Shown piece after piece: positions 1-13,882 of a DNA stretch of 64,000 nt. Every line of letters begins with the position of its first letter. The first letter of the stretch is position 1. The translations under genes and the position numbers were made by a program. Under the pieces are notes generated by a model. The model was not told the origin of the DNA and made no database searches. It saw only the letters and a program-made list of their open reading frames with translations. This DNA is from Glycine soja (Eukaryota; Streptophyta; Magnoliopsida; Fabales; Fabaceae), in contig NC_041005.1 of NCBI RefSeq assembly GCF_004193775.1, positions 6,946,501-7,010,500 on the forward strand, written 5' to 3'.

Positions 1-299
1 CAAAATAATGTGAATGGAAATGTAAAATAGGTTCTTAATTTACATAATTTTAGTCTCAGTTTTATTTTTCATGTGCGCTTCCTCAGCATGCGGATGCTGG
101 ATATGTGCGGTTGATTACATGGAGTTAGGGATAAGTGTTGGAAACTTGGAATAAGCATAGTCCGTAGTGCATAAAAATGAATAAAAGCTTGTGTCAAGTT
201 TTAATAGAGAACTTTGCTTGTTAGATGTCATATTCAATTATTCAAGAAATATACCAATGGTCTAATTGTGAGTTATGTTGCTGTGTTCTAATGTTGTAG

Positions 300-3200
300 G
301 AAAGCAAGAAGACCAAACATCCACAGCTATTGTATGAAGCAAAGTTATATAGTATTCTTCAAGGAGAAAGTAAGTTATATAAAAGAAGCACCTCAATAAT
401 TTAAATGCTCTCAGAACATTTTCCGAGCGTAATGCTAATTCTTTTGTTCTTCTTACTCTTGGAATTTTAGGTGGTATTCCAAGTATGAAGTGGTGTGGCA
501 CTGATGGAGACAATAATGTTCTAGTTATTGATCTTCTGGGACGGAGTCTTGAAGACTTTTTTGTCTACTGTGGGAGGAAGTTTTCATTAAAAACAGTTTT
601 GATGTTGGCCGATCAGATGGTAACCACTTATTCATGTCAGCATTGCTTGCCTCAGTTTTCAAGGAACCTGCATTTCTTCCATACTGACTTCTAATTTGTC
701 TTCTGGATATTGCTATGTTTCCTACAAGTTGCTGTATCAGTTTTGTCTTTAAAACTACATGTTTTAGTCAATGCTTGCATCCATGGAAGTTTTCAATGAA
801 AGCGCAATAATAGAAAATTAAGTCGATTTCATTAACTTGACTACAGCTGACAAGAATAGAGTGCATGCATTCCAAGGGATTTTTGCATAGAGACATAAAA
901 CCAGATAACTTCCTTATGGGTCTTGGGAGGAAATCAAATCAGGTAATATCCTCAAAATTATTTCTATTTAATGGCTAACTAAGTTGGACAGTTTTCCTCT
1001 CTGATAATTCCTTTGATTCCTACAGCTTCTTATATATGTTTTCTGCAATTTGTTACATTTACAGGTTTATATTATTGATTTTGGACTAGCAAAAAGATAT
1101 AGGGACCCTAACACAAACAAACATATTCCTTACAGGTCTGTTCTGTTCTGTTCAGTTTTATTTTATATTTTTTTATCTCTTCATGTTATGAATCAATGTT
1201 TTCCCAGGTGTGGCAGTGTCCTGTGTTGTAAGGTTTTCTAGTGTCACAAATGTATTTGATTGCTTTTCTGTCTCCCTAGATGCCTTTTGATTTTCTGTAT
1301 ATACAAGCTTATTTTTATGATATTGTGTTAATTAAAGTGATACAGTTTTTCTTCTTGCTTCATTTTTCTTGTTCAAAATTTGTATGGTTAAAATCCGGTA
1401 ATCATCATGATCTTTTTTGTAACTGGTAGAACCATTGCCTATATTACCATCCTTGCAGTGTATTTTACTAAAATAGATATTCTTTTGTTTTCTGATTTCT
1501 GAAGTAAAAGTACATTATTTTTTTTTAGCAATGGGAAGCCTTCCAACTTGTGATCTGTGGAATCTCAAATAATTCTTTTTCTGAATTCTTCTGATTGATT
1601 CATTCTCAGTGTTGCTTGTGCTTTACCAGTTTTAGTTTAACTAGCAAGGATCTCATGGCCTAATATTTGTTTTAACCTTAATAAACTCATCCAGAGAGAA
1701 TAAAAGCTTAACAGGAACTGCACGTTATGCAAGTTGTAACACTCACATGGGAATTGGTCAGTAGAAAGAACTTTTCCCTCTGTATAACTGCAACTTATAA
1801 CCTACAAATTGCCCACAAATTGGTTTTTATTTTGTCAGAGCAAAGTCGTCGGGATGATTTGGAGTCTCTTGGCTATGTTCTTATGTACTTTTTAAGAGGA
1901 AGGTGAGTTTCTTCCTATTCATTGTAACTTTCCAGGCATCCTCATTGAAAAACAAAATGGTGCATGTAAAGTATCGATGGTACAGGTTTTTCAGGTAAAT
2001 ATATGGCTTGACTATCTGTTTCTTGCATTTCAGCCTTCCTTGGCAGGGTTTGAAAGCTGCCACCAAAAAGGAAAAATATGACAATATCTGTGAGAAGAAA
2101 TTATCAACTCCCATTGGGGTATGTAAATTAAGAGCTTCAAAGAATTTCTATTATTGGGTTAATCAAATTTTAGTTCTTGTCTTGTAGATTTTCTTATTGA
2201 AGTTTTCTGTAACTCAGAAGTTTACTGATTCCAGATTTCTTGATATTAGATGCTTTGCAAGTCATATCCTGCGGAGTTTGCTAGTTACTTTCACTATTGC
2301 CAATCTTTAACATTTGATCAACACCCAGATTATGGATACTTGAAGCGCTTGTTCCGTGATTTGTTCAAAAGAGAAGGTATTGGTTGTCTGTTTTATCATA
2401 TTCTTGATTTCAAATACTTTTTCTGCTAGTGGGAAATATAGCCCATTGTTTCTTAAAGATGAAACTTCTTGTATTGATTGATTGCTTTAGATATTAAATG
2501 CAGAAGTATGATATCTTAAATGAATGCCACCAAGTATTTAACCTTTCTTCCTCTTTCCTCTTGCTATGCTACATTTTATGCCAAAGTATCTTTATTTTGG
2601 CAGAGTTATTCTTCATTGAGTATAAAGCTATAGGTTAGAGATCAGCCCTACTTCAGTACAAAACCATTTATCCAATTTTTATAGTTTATTGTTTTCAACC
2701 TTTATTCTTCCTCCAAAATCATGTATTCAAATTTTTCAGGCTGTGCAAATTTTATGAATTGTTTCATTTAATTCTTAATGTTTGTTAGTATTTATGGCCT
2801 TATGGGATTAAATAATTTTAGTTGTATCATGCATTACCAATCTTAGGGTTTCAAAGTTTTATTATCATGTTTTTGCTAGTCTCAAGTTATATTTATTTAT
2901 CTTCTCTTTTGATATAACAATTTTTGTTTGGCTGAATTCAATGAGCAGGATATGATTCTGACTATATATTTGACTGGACCATCCTAAAATATCAGCAGGC
3001 GCAACAGACAAAGAAACAAAATCAATCATCTGTTAGTACTTGGACTATTTTAATAGTTATTTTGAATAAATTGCTTGCCATAATGTATCTCCCTTGGAGA
3101 AATTATTGCATGGTCACAGACCACCATGGTCCTGGTCAATCTTTACGACACATAATCAAATTATATGAGGTCTTGATAAACTGAAAATTTCGACTATGTG

Positions 3201-3541
3201 CCATGTGGAGGTTGATCAGTTCCATGGACATGTAGTAGTCCCAGACTATGTAATAATTACCCCCCCTCCTATTGCGAGTCTGTGACCAATTACCTTTGAC
3301 TTTTATAGGGCATATCAAGTGAGAACTTCTTTTATTGTGAGAAATGATAACTATAAATTTCAGCCATACAACCATACATGATAAAGGGATGATCAAGATT
3401 ATAAGTTAGTCAGTGGTCACATGATTACTTAAAAAGTGTTTTGTTTTTCTTTTAATCTTGACCATTCAAATATGATATAATGGTCTATTCTATATTTATA
3501 GTTCTCATTTCTCACAGTAATAAGAGTTTTCATTTGATATG

Positions 3542-3587
<46 letters not shown>

Positions 3588-4763
3588 TATTATCTTGCTT
3601 GCATTTACTGGAATGTTTTAAGTTATATGGATTTCTTTTTGGCTTGCATATTTAACTTTCTTGATTTTATCCTCTTACTCACTATGTATGTTGTGACAAT
3701 GTGCAGCCTTCAACTGCAGTGCCTAGCAGTCTAGAACCAGTAGTTGTGGAAAAACATAAAGGTAACTTAGATCTTGTATCATGTGGTTAAAGGAATTATG
3801 TACTTTTTCCCAAGAAAGGCAGTATTCTACTAAGTTTGTGATTTGCATGCTGAGATTTGTATTTTCTTGTAGATTGAGTTGAAATTTAAAGTGACATTTT
3901 AAGCTTTTAACACTTTTTGGAAAAATTTAAAAGAAAAAGAAATAATTGGTGCTTACACTTTAAGTGAGGTATTTTTGTTGGAACTTTGTTGTCTTGGAAA
4001 GCAAAACATAATAGCTTCTGATATGCAAAGATAGTGGCCAATACTCCTCAATATGGATAGATATTTCCCAATTAACTGTTTCTATTATTATTATTATTAT
4101 TATTATTATCGTTGTTGTTGTTGTTGTGATAAGGAGCTTTTAGTTGCTGTAATAGCGTTGAACTGATATAGTCTTACAATCCTGCACTACAGTGAAGGAA
4201 TGCTCTCTATAGATCACGTTCTCATGCCTATGCTTTACATTCCCTTTTCAGGAGTCAATGATTCAGCTCATGTTACTGTAACAAAAATGTTGGCCAATCT
4301 CGAACGTCCAAGTGCACCACGTGTGCAGCCTAAGCCATCTAATGTTCAGAATCTGGATGCCAAGAATCATATTGAGAAACATGTAAGTCACCGTAATGAA
4401 ATTCCTGCCACTGGCTTTCTTGCTTCTATTCCCTATTTTAAAAATAAATAGCATACCCTCTATGGATTACTAACATATGGTGATATTGCTACTTTCAGTA
4501 TGTTAGAGTAGTTAGTTCAATTATACTGATTTTTAATTTGAATTTTGTTTAGCTGAAGAAATTCATTTGATTGACATAAATCTTTGCAGGGTGTGAACAA
4601 TAGTCCATCTACTTCCTCTGCCACTCCCAAATCCTCTACAGTAAATGCCTCGAAACCAGAAAGGCCCGCAGGAACCTCAAACCTTGGTCGTGTATTTGGG
4701 AGTAATGCCCGTGTTTCAAGCAGCTGGATTCCTTCACTACGCCGAATTTCTTCTGCCAAATAG
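300..4763 (+). CDS. Casein kinase 1-like protein kinase (5' partial)
   Basis: Serine/threonine kinase of the plant CK1 (CKL) family, which phosphorylates acidic or primed substrates in cytosol and nucleus. Exons that keep one frame: 300-369, 471-619, 847-942, 1065-1135, 1695-1756, 1839-1902, 2034-2118, 2250-2376, 2949-3031, 3707-3761, 4252-4382, 4590-4763 (388 residues visible). Seen: GIPSMKWCG after the ATP lobe, catalytic loop [15 protein letters not shown] motif [14 protein letters not shown]1-type substrate loop TGTARYAS, and YFHYCQSL in the C-lobe. The C-terminal tail is Ser-rich and basic and ends [14 protein letters not shown]. The N-terminal lobe (glycine loop, catalytic lysine) lies upstream of the window; bases 1-299 read as intron. 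The family is certain; which CKL paralogue is not decidable here. Intron 9 holds a CT/TA microsatellite and other AT-rich filler. Confidence 0.95.
3548..3594. repeat. CT/TA microsatellite in CK1 intron
   Basis: A run of TCTCTC passes directly into TATATA, then TTATTATT, inside the intron between the exons ending 3031 and starting 3707. A simple slippage repeat, useful as a marker only. Confidence 0.9.
4083..4127. repeat. TTA/GTT trinucleotide repeats in CK1 intron
   Basis: Perfect TTA repeats are followed by GTTGTTGTT in the intron before the exon at 4252. A simple sequence repeat with no coding role. Confidence 0.9.
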
Positions 4764-6708
4764 TAGGTAAGAAAATCACTTATCTATAATATGAAGTTGA
4801 ACTCTGCTATATAATTACCAGGCTCTCGGCTTTTTAGTTACTGATTGCTGTATTTTGACTATCACATTTTGTCATAATTGTAGAATATTTTTGGCCTAGC
4901 CACTGACTAGGTTTTGTTTCTCGGACAGGATTTGAAGGCCACTTACAGCTTTTTTTCTTTTTTGCAAATGTCGTGTACATATGTTGTCCACCAGAGGAAC
5001 ATTAGACTGTAATGAAAAGCAAGATACACTGACATGACAAGCTTCCTGCACATGACACTATTACCAAATGTATTGGCAGATACATTGTTGTGGAGTGAGG
5101 TGGATGCTCTCAATTTTAAGATTTGGAAAGAGGGAAAGTAAGGGAGTATGAACGATTTTGAAGAACGAGGTATGCTGTGGATGTCTACACACGAGGTTCA
5201 GGGTAATTTGGTTGGTGGGCCTTAAAATGTGAGAGTTTGGCAGGTTTTTTCTCTCCTAATAATGATGAATCAAACATGTATGAGTGAGGGGAAGCCACAA
5301 TCATTCTTATTGTACCCGTCTTTTTTTTTTTCCTATTCATCTTTTGTTTTTCAAACATTCAGTATACAAATTCGGTTGTCTTTTCCTTTGTACAGTTTGT
5401 TTTGCATACAATATAATCACATTGTACCCCAATCCCAACAAGGGAATTATTCACAAGTCAATCCTATTCATAGCTATTTGAAACTAATCAGATCCATTTT
5501 TGTTCTTGTTGAAATGGTGTTGGAGTCCAATCTTTGGACTTGGGTTAGTATTCTAATTTCTTAACCTTCCCGTGGTAGTTAGGATTAAAAGAAGTGTGAC
5601 AACAAACAAACATTATACATTTTAAATTAATATAGGACCCTGCATACGCTGGTGTATGCACGTCTCTTTCAATTTTGAGGAAATGATAAAGATATAATCA
5701 GACTTATATCAAGGAATGAGCGAGTTAACTTTGATGCCTTATACTTGGTGCTGGTGGCTGCATCTTTTCATTGCCAATCGGCATACTTTAAATTTGTTTA
5801 TCACGTAATGGTCCCCTGAAGGATCGCCAACTGATTGATAAGTCAGAATGACAAATTGTATCAAACTAAACTGTATTTATCTTAGTAATCAGCAACAAAA
5901 TTAAAGAAAATAAATAGTAAAGAAGGAAAGAAAAGCACCCTTTGTCGTTTGCTTTAATTAACAAGACAGGAGCCACGAGGGAACACTTACCAAAAGAATA
6001 ACATTGTCTCCATGGTCAAGGAAAACAGTGAAAATAGCACAGACCTGTATACGATAAAAACAAGTACCTGGATCCAGTTTGCAATGCTAAACTGAGGTTT
6101 ATCAAGTTATCAAAATTAAGAAACAATGTACATATGGGTCCCAAAACTCTACTTTAGAAAGTGATAGTGGTGACAAAGCAGAATCCTAGTAATGATGAAC
6201 TCCGCTGCCATAAAAACAGGTCCTTAACTCTTTGTGCATGAACCACTAAGAGATGGAAATCAAAAGACAGCTTAAGTTGGAGACAAGAATGAGTGGCCTT
6301 TAAATTGGGTCCTTTTGCTCAGCACTAAGAATCTTTTACATTGTTTTAATTTTCCTTAATAAAAAACACCTAGAAACAACGTCACATTTTCTTGTTAAAT
6401 ATCTCACTGTTGCTCATTAGTCCTCTCAGCATCTTACCTTTGCGTCTTCAATTCTCACTCATGCCATGAGATTTTTCACCTCCCGTGTCTCCTGACTCGA
6501 GTGATTTCCACCTAGTAAATCTTTACAAGTGAGTGGTAACATTCGTTGGTTGGTATAGTGAAGAAACTTCTTTTCATTTCAAGACAACTACTGAATTTTC
6601 TTCTTCAGGCACTAGAAGTTATGATATGAGAGTATATAGAAACTTTGACAGAATATGACCAAAAAGACTTCATGCTTTTTGTAAATTTTATGATTAAGCT
6701 TCATTCTG
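4764..6708. other. Intergenic: CK1 3' flank and spacer
   Basis: The CK1 3' untranslated region probably continues across a short intron-like gap near 4767-4928. Short open frames near 5230-5560 show no family resemblance and no codon regularity. From about 5600 the sequence is AT-rich spacer leading to the next gene. I see no RNA gene or element boundary in it. Confidence 0.6.
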
Positions 6709-9700
6709 ATGAAAGAATCTAACTCCTTTTCAATTTCAGTGAGCCCAAGCGCCTCTAACTCTATATGCTCAGTTCATCAGCTGGAGAACATAGATGAGAA
6801 TGCTCCTGCAGATTGGCCTGCATCATCCTGTCCCCCTCCTGATACTCCAACTGAATCTATGGAGTTCCTTGCGAGATCATGGAGTCTTTCAGCCATGGAA
6901 CTCTCCAAAGCACTGCACAGCACCAACGTTACAATCTCCACCGGTATAGAGATGCCACTTTCGTGCCCTTCAGGCCACCAATTTGATACCAAGAGTTCCA
7001 CTGCTTCCAAAGCTGTAAGAACATTGGCTGTGTTTAATTTAAGAGTTATTTGTATTAGGTCATTAGCACTTCTTTTAGCTAGTTTTTTCTTACTTGGCAA
7101 TGCAGCATGTAAACTGACAATCATGCAAAAGCTATGTTAGTTCTCTTAAAAGATATTCTATTTCTATGCCACACACACACCTGCATTGGGGAAATAGAAA
7201 AAAAAGGAGATATTCAAAGCCTTCCAAAGGAGTTTCACGGAAAAGAATTTTTCCATAACCTAGACCCCTTTTGTTCTGGTCCTAGGATTCTTCAATATAA
7301 AGAAGCATCTATTATTGCTGTGTGTGTCTATTGCTTTTGTAAGTTAATATTGGTTCTGAACTTCTGATGCAAGATTTTTGTGCAGTTATCTAACGGGTGT
7401 TTCCCTCCATTTTTGCCAAAAGACAGTAATGAAAAGAAGGTACTTTACTGCTTCACGTTAACTTATATAGTGATAAATATGATCATATGCAGAAGAAACA
7501 ATTTGGCCCATTTTTCAGTTTCAAATTTGAAGCATATCATTTGGCCTTAGCCTGCTTTCATGACTAACTGCTTTTTGTTGTGAAGTTGATAATTTCCTCA
7601 TGCCAATAGCTGAGAACCATCAATGACAAACACTCGCAAGCCACCATTACCAAACCTTGTTTTGTACAGCGAGCGAATTCTTAGTGTGTATAAATTAATA
7701 ACATAGCAATATGTCATGTACAGGATTTACTTTTACTCCACCAAGCACTCAATCCAGAATTCCTTTCCAGTCAAAACTTGCTCAGAAATGGGGTATCTTG
7801 CAATCAACCTCATGATTATCTTCATCAGTTATGCTCAAATACCAACTCAATCTATTACTAAGTATTTTTTTTCATTTATTTTATTATTGGTGCAAATTAT
7901 TGCTCACCAGCTTTACAGGAGCTTGCTAAGAGGTAGGACAATGGGTAGGTGGTTGAAAGATCAAAAGGAGAGGAAAAAGCAGGAAATTAGAACCCATAAT
8001 GCTCATTTACACGCTGCAGTATCTGTGGCTGGTGTTGCTGCTGCTATTGCTGCAGTTGCAGCTTCAACAGCATCACCTGAAATGCCTTATGCAAACCAAA
8101 AGAACCCTCCCCCAGCTTCTTCTGCAATTGCATCTGCAGCAGCTTTAGTAGCCTCACACTGCATTGAGATTGCAGAAGATATGGGAGCTGAGCATGACCA
8201 AATATTAACAGTAGTCAACTCTGCCATTAATGCAAAAACCAATGGAGATATTATGACTTTAACAGCCGGAGCAGCCACAGGTATCAGAATTTACAGTTTA
8301 TTTCTCAATCTTTGACCAAACTGAATTATAAACAGCTTCACTTGGTAGTGATATAAGTAGGTTGGTAGGATTCATGTAAAAGGCATACACCAAATCAGTT
8401 TTAATCTTCAGGTGGATTGCTCAATCTGCAGTTTTTACCAAGTCTTCTTGATCCATAAATTAACCTATGCTCAAATGGAAAACAAATGTAAAGAACAATA
8501 TATATACTTAATGAGCAACTTAATGGTAAGAAAAGCTTGGATAAAACGTGCAATCTATGAGCTCATTTCACACAGATATCGTCTAATACTAACACAAAAT
8601 ATAATGAACTAAATGCTCTGTTGGCAGCCTTGCGAGGAGCGGCTACTCTAAAGGCAAGGCTGCAGAAGGGGCCTGGAGCTACTTCAATTCCTCTAGTTGA
8701 GGAAAAGTGTGATGAAAGGAAAGAAGCAAACATCTTGACAGCACTGGATTATGTCTTTAGAGGTGGAGAACTTCTCAAACGTACAAGAAAAGGTATGTTT
8801 ACTAACATGTTTGTGATAGTGGCTTCATTGAAATGGAAAAGAATAAAAGAAGAATGCCAAATGTTTAAAGCAACTTACATTCCTAATGCCAGTAACCATG
8901 CTATTTTAATTGTTAATACCAGGAGCTCTTCACTGGAAGCAAGTGTCTTTCAATATAAATTCAAATTTGCAGGTAATTGCTAGAAGACATTTCATATATC
9001 CATTAACAAATCATAGGCATGAGTTCCAATAAATTTTAAGTTAATTACAAGGGCATAGCTGACCAGAAAATTTTACTAATTTTGGATACATTGTCAATGT
9101 ATAGGAATGAATGCAGTAGCAGCTTTAAAATTATAATTAGAAGTAACATAGAAACTAGGTATCGCCATCTTACTATAATCTCGTCATATCAATCAATTAT
9201 ACATTTGTTTCAAGTCAAAGCATGTGTTAACTATAGTATTCATAAAGTTAAAGGCCTCAATCAGTCAATATTTTTCTAATAAAGAGTAAAGACTCCTACA
9301 AATCTTTTCTACATAAAAGTATGAGCTGAGATTCAAGGCATCATTTTACATACTTGTATTGCATGTTATATGTAAATTTCTTAATATTATTTAATGAAAT
9401 ATTTTTTGTTAAGATGGCTGCCCAAGTAGCCTCTCTGCTCAATTGGTAAGGCTGAATTATCTGATCCTCCCCAGATTCCACAATGGTGGGAGCCTCGTGA
9501 GAATTGAGAAATGGAATTATGGCAATAATGTAATGTATGTAAAACTATTTTTATATACATAGACAGAGAATCAACTATTAACTCTGAAAATCACTTCATA
9601 GATCAGAGAAAATCATAATTATTGGTTGTGTCACTGTCTCCATTACCTAGTTATTTGGACTAATACAAACTGACAACAGGTTGTAGTCAAAATGAAAAGC

Positions 9701-10027
9701 AAGCATATGGCAGGAACATTCACGAAAAAGAAGAAATGTAAGCAAGTTTCATACACAGCACCTATTTATTTTATTATTGCCACTCTCTGTCAACCAAGTT
9801 AAGGTATGTTATGGCCTAAAATGGCAGATATAGTCACTGGAGTTTGCAATGATATCCCAGCTTGGCCCGGAAGGGAGAAGGAAGACATCAGTGAAAAGAG
9901 GGCATATTTTGGAATAAAAACAACAGACAGGACAATAGAATTTGAATGTGGAAGTAAAGGAGACAAACAGTTCTGGCTTGAGGGGATCCAGTATATGTTG
10001 AATTGCCGTGTCAAAGTAACATTATAA
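6709..10027 (+). CDS. VAN3-binding protein / FORKED1-like, PH domain protein
   Basis: Plant-specific family (DUF828 plus PH-like domain) acting with the ARF-GAP VAN3/SCARFACE in trans-Golgi to plasma membrane traffic, PIN localisation and vein patterning. Exons in one frame: 6709-7014, 7386-7439, 7724-7792, 7911-8280, 8628-8792, 8923-8972, 9680-9737, 9804-10027, giving 431 aa. Seen: the family signature MEFLARSWSLSAMELSKAL near residue 47, the basic block MGRWLKDQKERKKQEIRTHNA, an Ala-rich helical stretch (VAGVAAAIAAVAAS), SHCIEIAEDMGAEHDQ, and a C-terminal PH-like half with DIPAWPGR and FGIKTTDRTIEFECGSKGDKQFW. The start is the first in-frame ATG of exon 1; an upstream non-coding exon is possible. 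It reads as intact. The exact FKD/FL paralogue is not assigned. Confidence 0.93.
9408..9505 (+). repeat. Possible tRNA-derived SINE fragment in intron
   Basis: The stretch in the intron between 8972 and 9680 has a CTGCTCAATTGGTAAGGC segment like a pol III A box. Further on, GTGGGAGCCTCGTG resembles the body of legume SINEs. No clear target duplication or tail was found, so this is a tentative, possibly truncated copy. Confidence 0.4.
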
Positions 10028-10228
10028 AAAAAAATACGATTGACATTGAGATTGCTGTATATATGCCTTTTTTTTTTCTTTCCCTTTCCCTCACACAGTG
10101 ATTGGAGGGGTTACTTTATTAAGGAGTAGAGTTGACAGTGCCACTGTAAGATTTCACTGACAAAATTGTTGAGACTACCATTTCAGTGGAGATGTAAAGG
10201 ATCTAGTCATCTAGAACCATGCCTATTG

Positions 10229-13200
10229 TCACTCTAATTCCTTCAGAAAATCAACATTATCAACAAATGCCTGCAAGAGGTAATAAACAAGTCAAGTTAT
10301 AAAACAAATAGAGGTTCATGTGAATTTGAACATAATAGGAAGGATTCCATTAGTACATTATGCTATACAAGAAAGAAGTATTTCAACTTTCAAGGTAAAC
10401 AATTAGAGAACTCTAAGTAGATAGGTATGGAAAAATTTGTGGTAACAATATCAGAACATTTGAAGCACAAATCAAACTCTAAATTTCCCCATGTGTGTCC
10501 AGTTTGGTGTTGTACAAAAATCACTAATTTATCCATGTCATTCCTTGCACAATTTTACTATCTCATTACGCATTACACGTTCCACCCATCAATTCATCAA
10601 CTAAACGCTTATGACTTCACTAGTAGATGTAAACCAAACTTTTTAGTGAGAAAAGTCTTAAAGCACATGATAAAACACATACAAGCAAAAAGGTTAAAAG
10701 GTCATACCAATTTCCAACCATCAGGGTCTAAGCAAGCTACAATCTTGGTGTTGATACCTGGCAAGGGCCCAGGTTCACGGATAATCTTCCCTCCACATAA
10801 TTTGATTGCTTCTGCAGTCTTATAGACATCATTTGTGCCTATGGCAATCTGTTCAAACACAATGAGTTGCATTCTTACAATGGCATGCAGAAAACATTCA
10901 TGTAGGCCATACAAAATCATAAAATTACTCTTAAAAATAGAAAAGAATAGAATCTACCTGTGCATAACCATTTCCTTTGTCATAATTAGTGACACCATAG
11001 TTATATGTCAGTTCTAGAACAGTATTCTTGTCTTCAGGACCATAGCCCATAAAAGCTACTGTGTACTGGAAAACAATCACAATCATTGATAAGCAGCGTC
11101 TATAGATGGACATGGAAGGAAAGCATAGCAGAGAATTATCACGAAAAGCATTTCACAAAATCCAAATAAAGAATTAGCACAAAATATTCACCAGGTACTA
11201 AATTTCTAAAACTCCATTTTCACTTGATGGAAATCATTAATACCTAGCCTTCAAAAATACTAAACAGATTCCAACAGGACAGACCTATGTCATGTTCATG
11301 ATTTAGGTAGGCCAATAAGATGGTATGCACAACTAAAGGGCCAAATAGGTCATTTGGCCCAACTATATAGTCAGAGCACATCACACTGTAAGGTAAGCTT
11401 TCTTATGTAGACATTATAAACATAATAAATCTAAACAGTTATTTTTAGAATGTGAGTTTGGACCTAACTCACCACCAAAAGTTAGCTCATAGCATGATAT
11501 TTATAGAATATATATATTCTATTTTGGGCTTATCTCTAGTATCTAGTCCATGTGGGACTAGATTTTTTTCCAATACACTCCTCACACTCAACATTATTGG
11601 ACTTAGCGCGTGGATGACATGATAGGTGACCCGTTCTTAATGGATCTAGGATAGGCATATAAAAATGTGGGTTTAATGTTAGGAACACATAGTCATGCAT
11701 CTGATAAATAGCTGCAAGTAGAAGTTACCTTCTGCTCGGGGTTGTCCCTCTTGCGGAGAAGTTTCATTCCAACAGCCTTTGAAATCAAACAAAGACAAGG
11801 AAAAACATTAAGCTACCAGTGATGAAGGAACCTTCACGATAAGCAGATAAGATCATTAAGAACTACTCACTTTTTCATAAAAGGCTATGGCACGATCAAG
11901 ATCACCTACTCGAAGCATCACTTGGCATAGGGGTTCAGATGTAGGTCTTCTCTCCAAAAGTTCAAACTTATAACCATCAGGATCTTCAATGAAAGCAATA
12001 ACTGCACTGCCATCTTTAACAGGCCCGGGTTCCCTTGTAACCTTTCCTCCTTTTGCCTTTACTAGATCTACTCTTTTGTAAATCTACAAATTTGCGGTAT
12101 AAATAATAATCTTAATTGTCTGAGAAAAATCGTACAGTATAGATGAACACTGAACACCGACAAATGGAGATTTTGCGCTAAAAGTCGCTCTTAACTGCCA
12201 TTTAGTTGTTAAATTCCTAATTTCCTATAGGAATTTCTTTCTGCGACCATAACAAAAGAATTTTAACACACCTTAACTAACGACTTCATTAATTGGAGAT
12301 AAATGCTTGAAAGTCATTCAACAAGTGCAACAAAAAAATATAAGGTATTTAAAGTAACAGTTGCATATAAGTTGGTCTTCCTCTTCCATATTCAAGTAAG
12401 ACAAAACCCAGATTGGATTAATGATAATCAAACAGTTTCTGTGCTTTGCATTGTATATATGTAGTTGCAGTTGTACACAATAATGGATTATTATCTTTTA
12501 AAAAAATGGCTTACATCTTCAACTGCAACACCAAAATGACCAAAGCCACTTCCAATGTCATAGTTATCCACTCCATAATCTGCGATCTCCATGAAATAGC
12601 AAGTATGATGAGAAGCAATTTTGTGATAAGTTACAAGCATATACATAATGATTATACAGAAAAGAGTGGCATTCAAATCTCAACTCACTGTAGGTAAGTT
12701 CAACTGTAAAATTGGAATCTTCAGGCCCATATCCAAGAAAAGCATTAGAATATCTGTCTTCAGGTATATCACGTTGTCTCAATAGCTTCATGCCAAGGCA
12801 TTCAGTGTAAAACCTGCATGCACCACAACAATGTAATCAAATTACACACATCGCTACTGAATTAGATTTCACACGTTTATATTAAAGTATCAGTGAAGCA
12901 TCATTTCCAAAATTAAAGTACAGCATACTTTATAGTCTTCTCCAAGTCTCCAACACGGTACACAACATGGAGAAACCTTCTGTTGTCATTTTTGACCCAG
13001 TCAAACAAATCTTTCTCTGGTTGGGCTAGTTTTTCTGCAGCAGAAGCCTCTACTACTCTTAACAACTCTGGTCCTTTTGCACCAAATAACTGAGCTTGTG
13101 GGAGAGCTGAATAACCAAATGATGTAGCAGAGAACCAAGTTATAACTAATGCTATTTCAGTCTTTGTGAGTAAAATGGACAAGAAAGGTGCATTAGCTTA

Positions 13201-13322
13201 CCAATGCTACCAGTGGAGACAAGGTGAAAGAGAGCAAGTCTTCTTGATGAAGTACATGATGATGATGAAGTGGTACATGGTCTCAGCATTGAAGCAGCTG
13301 GTAACATTAAGGATGATGACAT
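10229..13322 (-). CDS. Glyoxalase I (lactoylglutathione lyase), plastid-type, two domains
   Basis: Converts the methylglyoxal-glutathione hemithioacetal to S-lactoylglutathione, the first step of methylglyoxal detoxification. Minus-strand exons: 13202-13322, 12929-13145, 12689-12813, 12515-12579, 11871-12083, 11729-11776, 10958-11065, 10708-10848, 10229-10270. All junctions hold frame and give 359 aa, the usual size of the two-domain form. Residues 1-60 are Ser/Thr-rich and basic with few acids, like a chloroplast transit peptide. Two glyoxalase modules follow: FLHVVYRVGDLEKTIKFY ... VELTYNYGVDNYD ... FGHFGVAVED, then MLRVGDLDRAIAFYEK ... LELTYNYGVTNYDKGNGYAQIAIG. In module 2 the position of the metal-binding His of FGHFGV is a Gln (GYAQIAIG), so module 1 is more likely the full metal site (inference). 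The start ATG at 13322 has a second in-frame ATG 15 bases downstream. Confidence 0.95.
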
Positions 13323-13577
13323 AGCTAATCAAATAATGTTGTTCCTTTTCTCAGTAAGTCACAGTGTACACCTTCAACATCTGTGTCTCTCCTATGTGAG
13401 TTGTTGTAATATGGTGTACTATTTTCTTATTGGCTATTGCTATATCCAAATCCATTCTGCATGTGCAGGTATGTAAGAGCCACAATTTACAGACTTTCAT
13501 TGTATTGGACTGTTTTTTTTATTGGTCCATGTTGGATTGGACTGTTGGCCTGCTACAAATTACAGACTTTCGTGGGA
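13323..13577. other. Glyoxalase upstream region
   Basis: Spacer between the glyoxalase start codon and the transposon's target duplication. It should hold the glyoxalase promoter and 5' UTR. I see no convincing TATA box; the transposon sits about 260 bases upstream of the start codon and may have cut the promoter off from distal elements. Confidence 0.5.
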
Positions 13578-13586
13578 TTTCGCCTA
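13578..13586. repeat. MULE target site duplication, left copy
   Basis: TTTCGCCTA; an identical copy follows the right end at 18660-18668. Nine bases is typical of Mutator-superfamily insertion. Confidence 0.93.
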
Positions 13587-13657
13587 GAGTGTTGCTAGGT
13601 GCACCAGCATTTTTGCTGGTGCACCCAGCAAAAATATAAAATGCCAAAATTGCCCCT
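13587..13657 (+). repeat. MULE left TIR with terminal hairpin
   Basis: The first 45 or so bases fold on themselves: TGCTAGGTGCACCAGCA is followed after a short T-rich loop by its near reverse complement TGCTGGTGCACCCAGCA. The segment ends with GCCAAAATTGCCCC, which pairs with GGGGCAATTTTGCC at 18611-18624. The right end has only one arm of the hairpin. Confidence 0.85.
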
Positions 13658-13882
13658 ATCAGCTTTCTTCCTTAAAATGCCAAATTTTTTTTCGGAACAG
13701 CTTCTTACTCCATTTTCAAAGAGCTTTCTTCTCGTTTTCCACTTTTTCCTGCGGCATTGTCTCTGGTTCGTGGGGGTAGCAAGGTTGAGTGCAGCGGTGA
13801 AGGTGAAGTTTCCGGCGTGAAGCTTTGCGGTGGTCGGTGGCGGCAAACAAGGTACGCAGATGGCGTTTGTGCGTCGCGGACG